From positions 209,501 through 273,500 of the forward strand of contig JAMWET010006593.1 of NCBI GenBank assembly GCA_024036415.1: a stretch of 64,000 nt of DNA, given 5' to 3'. The notes beneath the pieces are model-generated. The model made no database searches and had not been told where the DNA came from. It saw nothing but the letters and a program-made list of their open reading frames with translations. Position 1 is the first letter of the stretch, and each line of letters starts with the position of its first letter. A program made the translations under genes and the position numbers. The stretch comes from Prochilodus magdalenae (lineage: Eukaryota; Chordata; Actinopteri; Characiformes; Prochilodontidae). Below are positions 12,501-24,910 of the stretch, one piece after another.

Positions 12501-15500
12501 GATTGTTATTATTGTAACATGGAGGAGGTTCTGGGCCTTAACTTACTAACAGTGCATGTATTAGGGAAAATACAGTGCTAATGGCTAGCCTTCAACTGTC
12601 ACGCCTCTGGGTCTCCCTGACCCGCCCGATGACACTGCACTATCCAATGACATCACACTCACATGTCTCCAGTCAACCAATTACTCACGGTCTGGCATGC
12701 CTGAGTACTGATTTGTTCCAACTGCCGCTCATCACCCAATCTGTTTCTAAACCCCTCACACACATACACATAGCGAAGTTTTGCTAAACCCCCATGTGCA
12801 ACTCTAAGCCCATTCTGTTATTTCCTTGACAGCGGCATTCCTGTTTGAGGTGCAGTGACGTTTAAGGGCCCGGAGATCACGAGCATCCAGTAGAGTTATA
12901 CGGCCTTGACCCTTACGCACAGCGATTGTTCCAGATTCTCTGAATCTTTTGATGATGCTATGCACGGCTGATGATGATAACTTAAAAGTCTTTGCTATTT
13001 TACGCTGGGTAACACCATTCTGGTATTGCTGCACTATCTTTCTGCGCAACAATGTTGGAATTGGTGATCCTCTTACCATCTTGGTTTTAGAGAGACACTG
13101 ACACTCTGAGAAGCTCTTTTTATACCCAATCATGTTGTCAATTGACCTAATTAGTGTTAATTGGTCTTCCAGCTGTTTGTTATATGCTCAATTTCTTTTT
13201 TTCATCCACTTAGTGCTAATGAAATTTTGAAACAACATATTTTTCCCTTAAAATGATACATTCTCTCAGTTTAAACTTTTGATCTGTGATTTGTGTTCTA
13301 TTCTGAATAAAATATTAGATGTTGGCACCTCCACATCATTGCATTCAGTTTTTATTCACAATTTGTTTAGTGTCCCAACTTTTTTGGAATCCGGTTTGTA
13401 GCTCTGCGCGCGTCAACCCCAGCTCTTTGTTCTTGACTTTTGAAACTTTTTTAAAAATTTGTTTAATGAAATTTGAAACTTTATTTATTTTGTAAGTTGT
13501 TTTTAGTAACCCAATTATCTCACTATACTGGCAGATAGTTTAACTTTCATTAATAAGCGTACTTGTAACAAGCCACATTACCTGCTAGTATAATGACATT
13601 ATTTGACTTTCTAAAATCATTTAATTATAAATTAGTTGATTAATCTTATAATAAGAGCAAAAAAAAAAAAAATGAATCAGTGTGTGGAGGCACAGTGGTC
13701 AGCACTAAGGTGAACAGTTTGTTGTCACACAGGACCTGGTGTCACTCCACCTCCACCCCTACAGCAAAATCTGCAGGAACTGTGTGAGAATATTCAAGCT
13801 GCATGGGATGGATTATTACAGGATCCTATTAGGAGCCTCTACAACTCCATGGCGTGATGTCTGGCATGTTGCATTAGCAGAAATAGCAACTCAATGGTTA
13901 CTAAGAGACACTTCTTCTGTATGTGTAGCTAAATAAATATATCCCATATCGGTCTGTATGTATCATCATTTAATGTCCCTGGTAACCTTTATCTTACTTC
14001 CCAATAGCACTGCAATCCAACACTTCCTTCTAGGTGCAGCCAATTTTGAGATATTAGATCAGTTTACATGCCAATGTAGCATTTATTGCAGTGTAGGGTA
14101 CGAGACAAACAGGACACACAGTCTTGAAGACAACAGAAGTGGTGTTGCATAAACATACAGCAGCATAAGGAGGAATATACACACAGACCGGCCACTCCAT
14201 TAGGTATAAATTCTTGAATCTACGCTCAGTCCATTTTACCAGCTCCACTCACCATATAGGTGCAGTCTGTAGTTCTACGGTTACAGACCACAGTCCATCT
14301 GATTCACTGTTTTAGTGGATGTCCTAAGAAAGCCTGTATGTTCAATGGAAAGATGTGAAGTACAGGGCCACAAATACCTTGATATCTATATTTTCATAAT
14401 AATAACCTCAACTGAACATTTTCAGAACTGAACTCTTTATACAGATGTTGTCTCTGGTGTTCATGCAGGTTCCAGGCTCTGTACAGGTTCCGTCTCCTGT
14501 TGCGGTGCTTTCGAAGATGGCGTGCTGGACTCAGTTCTCTCAGTAAAGCCAGGCTTTATCAGCAGAGAAAGACTCTTGGCAAAGCTGTGTGTGCTCTCCA
14601 GCATGCTGTTCTGCTCCAGCGTGCGCAGGTGGACCTTGCAGTCAGGAGGGAGAACGCACTTGTGCTAGCACAGGCTTTCCAGAAGGTGTGGATAAAGAGG
14701 TTTGAGGGGGCTTATTTTTAGACCAGTGGCTCTCAACCCGGGGGGGATAATGTTGATGTTTGAGGGATGGCTGTTGGAAAACAGTAGATTATATGTAATT
14801 TTGAGAATTACTTTTTCTTAAAATCTCCCAAACCATACCATGGTGTCATTCCACTGTAGGATAAATTAGAGTGAGTGAGTATGTAGGCGAAGGCTCTAAA
14901 TGGTGGTGGAAGTGTGTGCACCAGCACTTTGCTAGCTTTGTGCTTTAGAATAACCTGACTATCACCTAAACCTGCAGCAGAGTGTACAAAAAAGTGGACG
15001 AGTGGTTGGGAAAGAGCTGTGGGATGTTTGTGAATATTCCCATTTAGTTTAAGGCAAGGCCAGGCCTGCTGAGTTATAAAGCAGCTTCCATACACTGCTG
15101 CAAAAGATGTAAAAGAATTAAAACATGATTTAAAAGATGTAGGGGCAAAGAAATAGAACTAAAACCTGCTTAAAATGTGTATGAGAATAGAAATAGAATT
15201 AAACATGATTTTAAAATGTAGAAGAAAAGAAATCGAATTAAAATATTATTAACAAGTTCTAGGGGGAAAGAAATAGAAATAAAATACCGTCGCTGTCCAA
15301 AGAAAAACATGGATCTCCATTTTTGTTGATTTTTATTTTTATGCTTCATTTGATCACATGATCTGCTGTTCACACTGTCTGGGAATTTCATGAAGAATGG
15401 ACCAACAGAAACGGCCCAGAGCTGCTTGCAAAGATGTCTGGTTCCATTGACTTCTATTAAAATTACAGGAGGTTTTTGGCCTCTCCTGAAAAGTAGCCAT

Positions 15501-18500
15501 TTTGGAGATACCTGTTTTTCTTTGGACAGCGACGATATGATTTTAAAATGTAGGAGAATAGGAATAGATTTAAAACATGATTTAAAAGATGTAGGGGCAA
15601 AGAAATAAAACTTAAACCTGCAGAAAAGATGTAAGAGAATAGAAATAGGATTAGAACATGATTTATATGATGTAAGAGAATAGAAATAGAATGAAACATG
15701 GTTTTAAAATGTAGGAGAATAGGAATAGAATTAAAACATGATTAAAAAGATGTACAGGAAAAGAAATAGAATTAAAACATGGTTTTAAATTTTATGGGGG
15801 AGAAAATAATTAGAAATAAAACATGATTAAACAGATGTAGGGGGAAAGAAATAGAATTAAAACACATTTTAAAAGATGTAGGACAATAGAAACAGAATTA
15901 AAACATGATTAAAAGATGTAGGCGAAAGAAACATGACATGATTAAAACAATATATTTAAATATAAGAAAATTAAACATAAAAATTTTATTAGGATAAAAG
16001 TGTGGTGTACGGCTCAACCTGTTTAGAAATGCTGGTCCTGCACCATTAGGTAATTTATAGACCAGTACCTTAAAGTCTAATCTGTAACACACTGGTGTCC
16101 CGCGTACAGATAAGAATGGGGGTAATACATTCCCGTCTATTACTCCTAGTAAGAATTCTGGCTGTTGCATTCTGAATCAACTGAAGCTGTTTGATAGTCT
16201 TTTTTGGAAGTCCAGTTAGGAGACCATTACAGTGATCGATTCTGCTAGAAAGGACTTATATCCTGCACTTTTCTGTATTATCCTGCATTCCAGTCTTTTA
16301 GGGTCCAAAAAATGATAATTCAGTTACATGACCATTCCCAGTCCCTCTTCATCCCTGAGAATAGAAGAGTCTTGTTGTCCTTACAGTGTCTTAAGTAATA
16401 ATATATGTAATTGAGCTTTGCTGTGATTTGCTTGCCTTGCAAAGTGCTTTTATCAAAAAGCAGTCTTTATTCCATAAGCAAACCTTTAACTTCAACATCA
16501 AGGGACCTAATACGCAAGCAGTTTTTCAGACAATCCCAAAAATAAAGAATACTGTTTTTTAAAAGCTTAATTAAAGGACTGCAAGGACTGGGTTGATGGA
16601 TCATTCTGGAACTGTAACAGTGTAATGTTCACTGGATTAGGAAAAGCAAGCTAAAGTTGTTTTCCGATTATATGTGCTTCTTAAATTGAAATTAAAGCCA
16701 CAATAGAGTCTTGCTTGGTCAGCAGTGCAATGTTATTCCATGCATCCCTGCTTTGGAAAGCCTTGTTTAGCCTAAACTGAGCTGAGCCTAAAATATATTA
16801 CATATTTTAGCAAGTCTAGTGAAAAGCCTTTATGGACACCTGATTGTTGTGGTTGGTGTGGCGCAGCGGATAACACCACTACCCACCAGGAAGCTACTGT
16901 CCCACGTGGGAGGCTGGGGTTTGATTCCTTAGGCAAGAGTCCTCAGACAAGAGTCCTAACACTACATTGGCCCACCTGTAATATGATTAACCTCGTTAGT
17001 CACTCTGGATAAGCGCATTCAGCTAAATGCCGTAATTGTGCAAGTGAAAAATGATGGTGAGCTACATATTTGTTTGTTGCACCAACGGTAATCATAATTT
17101 ATTGAAGACAGATTTGACAGAGTTGTATCCCTGTACTCAGCCCTAGGGGTTCTTGTACAGCAATACAGGCTTTTCTCAGCACTCAGGCGAGGTCAGTAAC
17201 ACAATGGCAGCTGGATCAATACATATAAATATTGACTCACTGCACAGCAGACACATAAGCAAGGCATGGAAGCAACTCACTTCTTACATTTGGCAAACAG
17301 TGAAGGAAACTTTTTTCAAAGGCCTAGGTTTTAAAGTCCAATATACTGAGTGGTTCCAAAGTCTTCAAACAAAACCACATAGCTGACATATCAGTTGTGT
17401 ACTTAAGTGGTAGATGGTAAGTAGTAGCAGAACACAGTGGTTACCAGCAGTTACATCTTTGTCTGTCTGTCTGTCTGTCTGCCTGCCTGTCTCTGTCCCT
17501 GTTCATGTTTCACAATGCCCCCTCTGGTCACTTCTTGTCATAGCACAGCTCTTCTTGCTCCGCCCTGGCTCCACCCACACCCACACCTGCTGCCAATTAG
17601 GACTTGTATTAAGACTTTGTTTGTCCTGTCTGTTTGTGAAGTCTCTGTTTTTTTTTGTTTTGTTTTTTTTCCCTCCGTGTTAGTGCTGGTCCGTTGTACC
17701 TTTGTTAGATCTTAGCTGGTTTCCTTGTGTAGATCTTAACCGTGTTTTCCTTTTAGTTCTTGTTTTCATTGTTTTGTAGTGTTTGTGTTTGTCTTCAGGT
17801 CTTTCTCCTTGTTTTGTTTCTGCTTTCTAATTATGGACATATCCTTAGTCATACCCACCTGTGTTTTGACCCCTGTTACCCGGACTATTGCCAATAAAAC
17901 CACTATGCACTTGCATCCCGCCTCAACCACACTGTTACAACCAGCTGTTAAATGGTGGCTCAAACGTTCAATGCCCTTTCAGTACTACAGCCAGAGTTGG
18001 GCAGTAGAGATATCAGGGGTAGCTGAATGCTGAATACACTGTCCCAAATGTGTTGCACGTACAGGAGTTGGACAATGAAACTGAAACACCTGGTTTTAGA
18101 CCACAATCATTTATTAGTATGGTGTAGGGCCTCCTTTTGCAGCCAATACAGCGTCATTTGGGCAGCCGTGGTTTTATGTTGTTTGGATGTATGTATGTAT
18201 GGATACATACTGTGCTCTTACCTGCTAACTGAACCTTCACACTCTGCTCTTACTGGTGCAATGTGCAATTAATGAAGATTGGCCACCAGGCTGGTCCAAT
18301 TTAGCCATGAGACCTCCCACACTACAATGACAGGTGTTTCAGTTTCATTGTCCAACCCCTGTATTCCTTTACAGTAAATAGAAAGTGACATAGTCAGGAC
18401 ACTGTATTTATAGTACACCTTAAACAATAGGTAACTCATGACATGTTGGCTCTGAGAAGTTTGATAAGAAAGGCTCATGATAAACTACAGCTTTGAAAAG

Positions 18501-21500
18501 TGTGCCACCTTCTTCAGTACATACAGTGTTATGCAAAAGTTGGTCAAATTACATGTTTTGTTGATTTTCTAAGTAAAGGTATGGCATCTTCTATATATAG
18601 AACATGCATTTTGGCTTGTGCTTTCGTTTTGGAGTATTTTATGTTCATTTTTTCCCAACACGTTAAACTCAGTCAGCCAATAGAAATGTGCAGTGAAATT
18701 GAAGAAGAACGTAATATTAGTTCTCCATAGAAGATGTGATCATTTGCTTCCAAAGCATAATTGGAGCAGGGTGCACAAACTTTTGCATATGACTGTATTT
18801 TGTGTTAAGCCTATTTTTAAAATGTTTATCTGCAGTTAGCAACTTGCTTGTTGCATAACAGTTTCTTGCATTTTTAAGCTGTCTACTGATGCCCTAAAAG
18901 TGCCTGTTTTTTTATACCCCATTTTTTCATGAAAAGTTTTTTTCATTTGTTATCTCAAGACTTTATCCTTTTAAATCATTAACCTGGCAAACTAACACTT
19001 TTTTAAGATAACATTTATTATGCTTTGATGATATTAATAAAAAGATTATGTTGAAAAAACAAACGAAAGATCTCCTTGCTGCAGAAATGCCCAGGCATTA
19101 TATATACCTGTATATGTATCTATGTACGTCACCTGTGACTGAAACATACCTAATAGCATAGTACCTCCACAAGCATGAATAACCGCTGCAGACTGATTTG
19201 GCATGGACTGGACAGGTTGCTGATGCCTTCTCTGGCACAATTCTGAGAGAGTGTCCTGTTGACTGGGATTTGTGCCACTGCTGGTAGACCCGTATGACCA
19301 TACACTTCCATAGACCTGCAAATTCAGCTACTTCCTTCACACTATGGTCTTTGGCATGTGCTGCCAAATGCTATCACTCCTTTTAGCCAATCATAAACAC
19401 CTGATTTAGATCCATTTTCCGCACATGGAATGCGACATTTACTGCACTGTACCACCTCTTCTCATCTATGAATCCCTTCACTCACACCCAGCTGGTATTT
19501 ATAGCCCCATCATCCTCGTATAGCGACATCTGCAGGAGCCTGAAGTTACTACCACCATAAATACATATTCATTCATTAAATTGAAACATCGTTTACATAG
19601 GACTGCTAGTTACTAATGGCATGGCTAAAACACAGTAAACAATGAGGCTTGGATCACAAATACCACACTTGGTATTGATATCATAATCAGAATTCTGCTG
19701 GTCTAATGAGTTACTGGGATATAAACATTGGTATTAAAGGATTCCTCCAGCATTGTTCAACTGAACCGCTATTTGGCACATACATGCAATTACCTCCAAT
19801 ACTGATTTTGACTATTTGCCTCTGATACAGCCCTTTGGCTTCCGTTAATTCTTTAGAAATGGTCAAGGTTAAATGTATTCTGTTGTTTTCTATGCACAGG
19901 TAAATGTTAAATTTGTCTTCATGTCAAAATTATCTCTGGAAATTCTCTGTACGGTGCCAATGTGGTAACTAGGTTAAAAAATAGTGCATGAATTTAATAA
20001 ATGATGAGCCTACAGTTCAGGGGTTAATATGGCCAGCGTTTTGTAGGAAACTCATTTCACCATCCTTTGTTTCAGTGGAAAGATCTCTATGGGAGGAGAC
20101 AGCTCTTGAGGCTGAACCCTGACAGCTGCTCTGAAGACCACATTGCTGCGCTAAGAAGAAGACTTGTTAAGGCCATGGATTCACAGGCTCTGAGGATTAC
20201 CTACTGCGCTTGGAGGAGCCACATCCAGGGCCAGCGGATTCACAGAGCAGCTGTGATTCACCACCAGTAAGAGGAACTACTGCATCTCATTCCGCTAGCC
20301 CTGCCTCTGAGTGATGCCGTCTGTCTCAAACCTTTATACGACATCTTTCAATGCACTCTGGTTTTGAGCTGGTATAGTTTTAGTTTCAACTGGTCAGCAG
20401 TGAGACTAAATGGAGAGTGAGATTTTTTAAATTTAGATTTTACAGTGACTTTACAAAGCAGAGAAGTCAAACAAAAATGTGGTGTTAGCTGTAGTCATAC
20501 CATATAGTAAGAATAAAAAAAAAAAAGAAGCTATTTCCACTCTCTGAGCATTTAAGACAAAGTCACCAGCTAAATAATCAAGAAGATTACTGCTTATCCA
20601 CTGGACAGACAGGCAAGGCAAAACCTCCCTATGACAGAACAGCACATTCTGGAAAGTTAGACTTGCACAAGAAAGCACTGCTTGCACAAACATGACCAGA
20701 ATGAAAAGTGATTAGGCAAGGCAAGGCAAGGCAAGGCAAGGTAAGGTAAGGCAAGGCAAAGCAACGCAGGTTTGTTTGTATAGCACCTTTCATACACAAG
20801 GGCAATTCAAAGTGCTTTACATAAAAGGCAAAAAAAACAAAGACATAAAAAACTAAATAAAACTAAATAAAACATTTAAAAACCATTAAAATATTATTAT
20901 TAACATTATTAATCATTAAAATGCATAAATAAAGGAGAATAACAGTGTTTTAAACTGAGCTGAATGTCTGATGAAACAGGATTGTTTTCAACCTGTATTT
21001 GAAAGTATCTACCGTTGGGGCTTTTCTAATCCTCTCTGTCAGCTGATTCCATTTAACAGCTGCATAGCAGCTAAACGCTGCCCCTCCATGTTTAGTCTTT
21101 ACCCTAGGCAGCACTAACGGACCTGCTCCTTATGATCTTAGAGCTCGGCTCACACTGCTGCATCATATCAGATAAATATGCTGGTCCTGAGCCATTGAGA
21201 CATTTATAGACCAGTAACAGGACTTTAACAGGACTCTGTAGCAGACTGCTATCCAGTGTAGTGATTTAAGAATGGGAGTAATGTGGTCTCTTGTTTTTTA
21301 GTCTTGGTGAGAACTCGTATTCTGAATCAGCTGAAGATGTTTGAAACAAACTGACTTTACCACAACAGCAGTCGGAAACAATGAATCCGATCATTTCTAT
21401 TTGTCATTTCATATACTGCACAGCTGCAAATCTGCTTCAGCAAGACTCGCTATGCTCGCTTTGTATTGAAACCTTGCATTAGTGCTCTTTAGACATGGAT

Positions 21501-24500
21501 AGTGTTCTTTATATACTGGTAATGTCTACAATATGCTCAAAAATACATTGGGCCATGACATGATGTGATGTATTATATGGTAATCAGATGGTAGAGCTGC
21601 TTTGCTACGTTCCTAGGACTTGTTTGGTAACATTTATGAATCACTTGGTAACTACTATGAAATATAGGTTGTGCAATGTGCAATACATTGTGTAGGTATA
21701 CTGCAGAGTGTAGTGAAAGTTTTTTTCTTAAATTAGTGACTTACTTTATCTTTTTTCTATCATTTTTACTTCACTCTGCCTAAGTGGTAGGATCACTCTT
21801 GAGGCTGTGTCACTTGTGTGCCCTTAGTTTCTACATAATTGGTGCAAATTTAGATAGAAATCGGAATAAAAAATTACATCTGAGCCAATTAGTCTTTCAT
21901 CGTTATGCAGATCCTGCTGACATTTCAAAGATCACAGCAGTTCTCCACTTAGAGGTTTAGGGAGGTTAAAAAGTCTTTACAAAACTCTGGGGGGTTTGTA
22001 GATGAACAGTATGTTTAATATTACATTTGCAGAACTCCATGGACCTAATCCAGTGTTTGTGTACTGTTTAGAAGTCATAGGCGCCTAAGCATATTGGGCC
22101 TCACTGAGACTCACCAACATCTTCCTATGGTTTTTCTTGAAGCCTCTGCAGAGTTATAACACGTTCTTAAACCGCAGAATTGTTCACACCTTTGTGCTGT
22201 TAAATGAGACTCTAGAGCATGCATCATGTTTTAAACCAGTAAGTGTTTTTAGTAAGGCACTATATATCATAAGAATAGACTCATATAAGCATCAGCACAG
22301 TAAAAAATAACAAGCAATTTGAAGAACAAAGTTTGGTTCCAGATTTCTAAATAACAACCCCCACCTGCCCACCAAGTCAGATAAATCCTAGCATTAGCAG
22401 GTAGATTTGATATAACTAGCCAAAGTATTAATTTGCCAAAGCAGGGGTTGAACAACAATCAATACCTGGCCTCCTTGAGGTGAAGTTTGGAAATGGTGAA
22501 ATATTAACAAACAGAAACATAAACAGAAATCCAGTATTACTCTATTAGTAACATATAGCATATCGTTGCTGTCCAATAAAAAACATGTATCTCTAATTTT
22601 GTCCATTTTGACTTTTGTACATCATTTGAACACAGCAGCTGCCGTTTACACTGTGTGAGAATTGCATGATAAATGGACCAACAGAAATAGCCCAAAAGTG
22701 TTTGGAAAGACGTCTGGTTCCATTGACTTACATTCAAATTGAATGTGGTTTTTGGCCTCTCCTGTAAAGTTGCCATTTTGGAGATACTTGTTTTTCTTTG
22801 GACAGCGACGATATATATATATACACTACTGTATATATTAACATGTTAGCATATAGCATACAGAGTGCATCTTTTAGAATGGGTAAAATAATTTCCCAGC
22901 TTTTAATTCCAAGACTTTTGCATAGCACTATTTGTCAGATAAGCCTAGACGTACAGGTGTAGTTGCACACTAATGCTCAGAAGCCCAGTCCAGTAAGACC
23001 ATGGTTTAGTGTAAAGTTGGATGCAAATGTTTGCACACCCTCTGCTCAAATTACATTTGTAATTGAGTAAAGTAAAAATAAGCGAAAAGGCCCATATGCA
23101 TTTTTTTTGTCTACATAGTGTTTTCATGGCTTTATGTAACATAAAATAATTTATTTTTGCATAACATTTCTGTTCTCTTTTTATCACTTACACTGGCTGT
23201 TTTTACTTCTGTGACATTATGACTGATGTACTGTATTCACATGGTCTCTGTGACTGGCTTCCCTGTGTTGAGTCTCATTCCAATTCAGTCTATGCTGAAA
23301 CACTCTTTATAACTTCAGTGTGAATGGGCGGAGCTAAACTGCTGAATTGATGGATATATGTAAAAAGTTTGTTATGTGTACATCAAAGAAACTGTGAACA
23401 CAAGGTTTTTGCAGATTAGTCTGCATTTATGCACTATATGGATCTGAGCAACCAGTATATTTTGAAATTTGAACAGTGTTTACATACTATATCAAACTTT
23501 ATTTCTTTTTAAGGAAATGAGGAAAGTTTGGTTTTCGAATATATGGGCCATAATATACCACTTTTCTTCACATTTTACTGCACAGTTTCTACTTGTTCTT
23601 TTTGCTGAATTTAACATATTGGTTAACATGTTGTCTTAGTAAAAGTTTGGGATTACTGGCAAGTTTTACAGATTGCATGATGTGAGGTATTAACGCTTTC
23701 TCATTTGCATATGGTGGTAGCGTTTCATAACACAGTCCAACAAAAAAACAGCGCCTAAATCACTGTGACAATAATGTCTAATAATTCTTGCTATTGACCT
23801 ACAACTACCTAGTGTGTCTGTGTGTTTGCATGTGTGTGTGCGTATGTGTATGTGGTTGAGTGTATGTGTATGTGTGTGTGTGTATGTGGTTGAGTGTATG
23901 TGTATGTGGTTTAGTGTGTGTGTATGTAAGTGTGTGCGCGTGTGTGTGTGTGCGTGCGCGTGTGTGCGTATGTGTATGTGGTTGAGTGTATGTGTATGTG
24001 TGTGTGTGTGTGTGTGTGTATGTGGTTGAATGTATGTGTATGTGTATGTGTGTGTATGTGGTTGAGTGTGTGTGTATGTGTGTGTGTGTGTTCGCGTGTG
24101 CGTGCATGTGTGTGTGTTTGTGTGCGTATATGTGTGTGTGTGTGTGTGCGCGCGCGCGTGTGTGTGTATGTGTGTGTTTGTATGTGTGTGTGTGTGTGCG
24201 TGCGTGTGTGTGTGTGTTTGTGTATGTATGTGTTTGTGTGCGTGTGTGCGCGTGTGTGTATGTGTTTGTGTGTGTGCGTGTGTGTGTGTGCGTGTGTGTG
24301 TGCGTATGCGTGTGCATGTGTGTGTGCGTGTGTGTGCGTATGCATGTGTGTGTATGTGTGTGTGTGTGAGTGTGTGTGTGTGTTTGTGTGTGCGTGTGTG
24401 TGTATGTGTGCGTGTGTGTGCGTGCGCGTGTGTGCGTATGTGTATGTGTGTGTGTGTATGTGGTTGAATGTATGTGTATGTGTGTGTATGTGTGTGTGTG

Positions 24501-24843
24501 TGCGCGTGTGCGTGCGCGCATGTGTGTGCGTGTGTGTTTGTGTGTGTATGTGCGTGTGTTTGTGTGCATATATGTGTGTGTGTGCGTGCGTGTGTGTGCG
24601 CGCGCGTGTGTGTTTGTATGTGTGTGTGTGCGCGCGTGTGTGTGTGTATGTGTGTGTATGTGTGTGTATGTATGTGTGTGTGTGTGTGTGTGTGTGCGTA
24701 TGCATGTGTGTGTGTGTGCATGTGTGTGCATATGCGTGTGTGTGCGTATGTGTGTGGGTGTGTGTGTGTGTGTGTTTGTGTGTGTGAGTGTGTGTCTGCG
24801 TGTGTGTGTGCATGTGTGTGTGTGTGTGTATGTGTTTGCGTGT

Positions 24844-24910
<67 letters not shown>

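Larger units (their letters stand above)
6703..14468 (+). other. Intron 3, repeat-rich
   Basis: A 7.8-kb intron holding Tc1 relics, a 27-bp tandem repeat, a foldback element, a solo LTR and LTR fragments, each listed separately. Stretches 9325-11590 and 12360-12596 have no recognised feature apart from a short CAGCAT run at 9659-9681. Confidence 0.6.
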
